Origin: Parachlamydia sp.
GTDB lineage: Bacteria; Chlamydiota; Chlamydiia; Chlamydiales; Parachlamydiaceae
Length of the DNA stretch: 8,197 bases
Assembly: GCA_021298935.1 (NCBI GenBank)
Contig: JAJTHR010000240.1
Coordinates: 1 to 8,197 of the forward strand
Direction of reading: 5' to 3'
The notes under the pieces were generated by a model. The model saw only the letters and a list, made by a program, of their open reading frames with translations. It ran no database searches and had not been told where the DNA came from. Every line of letters starts with the position of its first letter. Position 1 is the stretch's first letter. The translations under genes were made by a program, and so were the position numbers. Below, piece after piece: positions 6,127 to 8,197 of this stretch.

Positions 6127-8007
6127 ATGGGTAATTATCGCGATGTAGTCGTCGTTGGCGGGGGACTGGCAGGCCTGTCTGCTGCCATGAAATTGGCCGA
6201 AAATGGGTGCAATGTAAAAATAGTCTCGGTGACAAAAGTCAAGCGCTCCCATTCGGTCTGCGCGCAAGGGGGCATCAATGCCGCCATGAATTTAAAAGGA
6301 GAGGATGACTCGCCTTTGATTCATGCGTATGACACTATCAAAGGGGGGGACTTTTTAGCCAATCAGCCTCCTGTCGTTGAAATGTGCATGGCAGCTCCCT
6401 CGATCATTCATATGATGGACCGGTTTGGCTGTCCCTTCAACCGCACGCCTGAAGGGAATCTCGATTTTAGGCGCTTTGGGGGCACCCTTTATAACCGGAC
6501 GGCTTTTTGCGGCGCCTCGACCGGCCAGCAGCTGCTCTATGCGCTGGACGAGCAGGTGCGCAAATACGAAACCCTTGGACGCGTTGAAAAGTTTGAATCC
6601 CATGAATTTATGCGGCTCGTTCTCGATGAAAATGGTGTGGCAAGAGGCATTGTCCTCATGGATCTATTCAACTTGAAGCTAGAGGTACTTAAAGCGGATG
6701 CCGTCGTCATTGCCACCGGTGGAATTGGAATGATTTTTAAAAAGTCCACCAACTCGACCTTCTGTACAGGGGCTGCCAACGGGCGGCTCTTTATGCAAGG
6801 AATGTGGTATGCCAATGGGGAATTTATTCAAATTCATCCGACAGCCATACCGGGCCATGACAAGCTCCGCCTGATGTCCGAATCGGCACGCGGAGAGGGA
6901 GGACGCATGTGGGTGTATGGCGATTCCTCAAAAAAAATCCTCATGCCTGACGGCCGGGAAATCCAATGCGGAGAAACGGGGCAGCCCTGGTATTTTTTGG
7001 AGGAGCTCTACCCGGCATTCGGCAATCTTGTTCCACGTGATATCGGCTCGCGCGAAGTGCTGCGCATTTGTGAAATGGGGCTTGGGATTAATGGTGAAAT
7101 GCAAGTCTTTCTGGATGTCTCGCATTTAAGCGAGGAGAAAAAAGAGAAGCTGAAATCCATTCTTGAAATATACCAAAAGTTTACGGGCGATGATCCGCGC
7201 AAAGTGCCTATGCGCATTTTCCCGGCCATGCATTATACCATGGGGGGGGCATGGGTCGATTGGCCGGCCGCCGATGATCCTGACCGCTATGAGCGCTACC
7301 GTCAGATGACTAATCTTCCTGGCTGCTTTAATATTGGCGAGTCCGACTATCAGTACCATGGGGCCAATCGGTTGGGGGCCAATGCTTTGCTGGCCTGCAT
7401 TTTCAGCGGCCTTGTGGCGGGCAAGGAAGTTCCCAGGTATCTGGATAATCTGGCAAAATCCTATAAGGATGTCCCCTCAACCTATTTCGAGCAGGCTTTA
7501 AAAGCGGAGGAAGAGTTAAAAGAAAATCTGTTAAAAAGAGAAGGGCCGGAAAATATCCATCGCCTTCACGATGAACTGTCCGACTGGATGCTGCAGCATG
7601 TAACAGTGAAGCGCAATAATGAAGATTTGCAAAGGACGCTGGATAAACTAAAGGAGTTGAGGGAGAGGTATCGCCATATTTCATTGGATGACAGAGGCCG
7701 CTTCGCCAATCAGACCTATGCCTTTGCTAACCAGTTCGGTCCCATGCTTGAGGTGGCTATGCTGATTACGAAGGGGGCTTTGCTCCGGGATGAGTTCCGG
7801 GGAGCCCACTTTAAGGCCAATTTTTCCCATCGCGATGATGACAATTGGCTTAAGACAACGGTCGCAAAGTATCATGAAGGGGAGCCGGAAATTTTCTATC
7901 AAGCAGTGGATTTGCGTCATTTGAAGCCTATCCCGCGTGATTATTCCCAGGCAAAGAAAGTGCGGCCGACTTTGGAGAACATCCCAGTTAACATTCAGTC
8001 CTATTAA
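6127..8007 (+). CDS. sdhA: Succinate dehydrogenase flavoprotein subunit (SdhA)
   Basis: Catalytic FAD subunit of complex II, oxidising succinate to fumarate on the cytoplasmic face of the inner membrane in the TCA cycle. The 626-residue length is normal. The N-terminal dinucleotide fold reads VVVVGGGLAGLSAA (residues 7-20). RSHSVCAQGGINAA places the covalent FAD attachment at His42. Active-site residues seen are His237 (IHPTAIPG), Arg255 (SESARGEGGR), His369 (PAMHYTMGG) and Arg415 (HGANRLGANAL). All key positions are intact, so the enzyme should be active. The start at 6127 is 3 nt past the sdhC stop with only a weak GGA upstream, pointing to translational coupling. The SHS flavin motif and the pairing with a b558-type SdhC put it with the Bacillus-type quinone reductases. 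A fumarate reductase direction cannot be excluded from sequence. Confidence 0.97.
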   Translation: MGNYRDVVVVGGGLAGLSAAMKLAENGCNVKIVSVTKVKRSHSVCAQGGINAAMNLKGEDDSPLIHAYDTIKGGDFLANQPPVVEMCMAAPSIIHMMDRFGCPFNRTPEGNLDFRRFGGTLYNRTAFCGASTGQQLLYALDEQVRKYETLGRVEKFESHEFMRLVLDENGVARGIVLMDLFNLKLEVLKADAVVIATGGIGMIFKKSTNSTFCTGAANGRLFMQGMWYANGEFIQIHPTAIPGHDKLRLMSESARGEGGRMWVYGDSSKKILMPDGREIQCGETGQPWYFLEELYPAFGNLVPRDIGSREVLRICEMGLGINGEMQVFLDVSHLSEEKKEKLKSILEIYQKFTGDDPRKVPMRIFPAMHYTMGGAWVDWPAADDPDRYERYRQMTNLPGCFNIGESDYQYHGANRLGANALLACIFSGLVAGKEVPRYLDNLAKSYKDVPSTYFEQALKAEEELKENLLKREGPENIHRLHDELSDWMLQHVTVKRNNEDLQRTLDKLKELRERYRHISLDDRGRFANQTYAFANQFGPMLEVAMLITKGALLRDEFRGAHFKANFSHRDDDNWLKTTVAKYHEGEPEIFYQAVDLRHLKPIPRDYSQAKKVRPTLENIPVNIQSY

Positions 8008-8013
8008 TTTAAA

Positions 8014-8056
8014 CGCAAAGAAGCGACAAATTTGCTGCTTATTTGCGTTCTTTGCG
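8014..8056 (+). terminator. Hairpin after sdhA, terminator or attenuator
   Basis: CGCAAAGAA (8014-8022) pairs perfectly with TTCTTTGCG (8048-8056). The stem continues with small bulges (GCGACAAAT with ATTTGCG) around the loop TTGCTGCTT. It begins 7 nt past the sdhA stop. No T-run follows (CCTTATACC), so it may stabilise the 3' end of sdhCA mRNA or reduce read-through into the next gene rather than act as a strong terminator. Confidence 0.5.
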
Positions 8057-8085
8057 CCTTATACCATTTCCCAAAAATAAAACCA

Positions 8086-8197
8086 TAAAGTTGGCTTGTC
8101 AGCGCTTCAGATTTAAAAGATCTTTTCGAAGTTGATATCTTTGAATATCAACAAGGAGAGATCTTTTAAAGATGAAGGTGATCACAAGTCAAATTTA
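8086..8197. repeat. Long imperfect inverted repeat reaching the window end
   Basis: Left arm 8086-8138 and right arm 8145-8197 are largely complementary over 53 nt each. The core TTTAAAAGATCT (8112-8123) pairs exactly with AGATCTTTTAAA (8159-8170); GTTGATAT (8131-8138) pairs with ATATCAAC (8145-8152) around the loop CTTTGA; the outer segments CTTCA and CTTGT also match. Complementarity still holds at the last base, so the true end is not visible. AAGGAG (8153-8158) lies in the internal loop. It could be a second foldback element or an RNA structure over the start of the next gene. Confidence 0.6.
8172..8197 (+). CDS. Possible start of next gene, sdhB expected (partial)
   Basis: ATG at 8172 opens MKVITSQI followed by TA at the window edge, with AAGGAG (8153-8158) 13 nt upstream, longer than usual. 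In the chlamydial gene order sdhB follows sdhA. If the next codon is TAT or TAC, the start would read SQIY, resembling the short strand and IYRG opening I recall for SdhB proteins, but eight residues cannot prove it. The start lies inside the right arm of the inverted repeat, so it could also be spurious. Confidence 0.3.

Noticed and set aside
6355..7920. Many antisense and other-frame open frames within sdhA
   Set aside because: They overlap a gene with all catalytic motifs intact, lack start signals and show no recognisable protein features.

Overview
The window reads as part of a chromosome from the phylum Chlamydiota, probably an environmental (Parachlamydia-like) lineage. The basis is gene order: dsbD, a TatD-family hydrolase, sdhC, sdhA (sdhB is expected next). 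This is the order I recall for the Chlamydia trachomatis block CT595-CT594-CT593-CT592-CT591. Here the block is interrupted between tatD and sdhC by about 3.3 kb of lineage-specific, more AT-rich DNA. I cannot name the species.

Layout. 1-931: C-terminal 309 residues of DsbD (membrane domain end plus thioredoxin-like domain), cut by the window edge. 928-1707: tatD, overlapping dsbD by ATGA. 1773-2990 and 3263-4447: two tandem paralogous genes of unknown function (405 and 394 aa), 45 of the first 84 residues identical without a gap, each behind a related extended -10 promoter. 3083-3242: a 160-bp foldback (MITE-like) element with 7-bp direct repeats, sitting in the 5' leader of the second paralog. 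4447-4470: a hairpin shared by converging genes. 4481-5017 (minus): a small secreted protein with a five-residue Cys repeat. 5018-5163: divergent regulatory region. 5164-6123 and 6127-8007: sdhC and sdhA, a b558-type succinate dehydrogenase with a 3-nt gap between genes. 8008-8197: a noncoding stretch with a terminator- or attenuator-like hairpin and a second long imperfect inverted repeat that runs to the window end and may contain the start of the next gene (sdhB expected).

How it works together. DsbD passes electrons across the inner membrane to periplasmic thiol partners, which fits a lineage whose envelope relies on cysteine-rich proteins. SdhC and SdhA are the membrane anchor and catalytic flavoprotein of complex II, feeding succinate electrons to quinone. 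The paralog pair and the secreted protein look like accessory, possibly host-related, additions, but the sequence itself gives no function for them.

The most notable structure is the foldback element. Removing it together with one copy of its direct repeat leaves a leader of 32 nt between the shared TTTGTTAT motif and the ATG, against 31 nt in the first paralog. This makes a clean case for insertion after the gene duplication.
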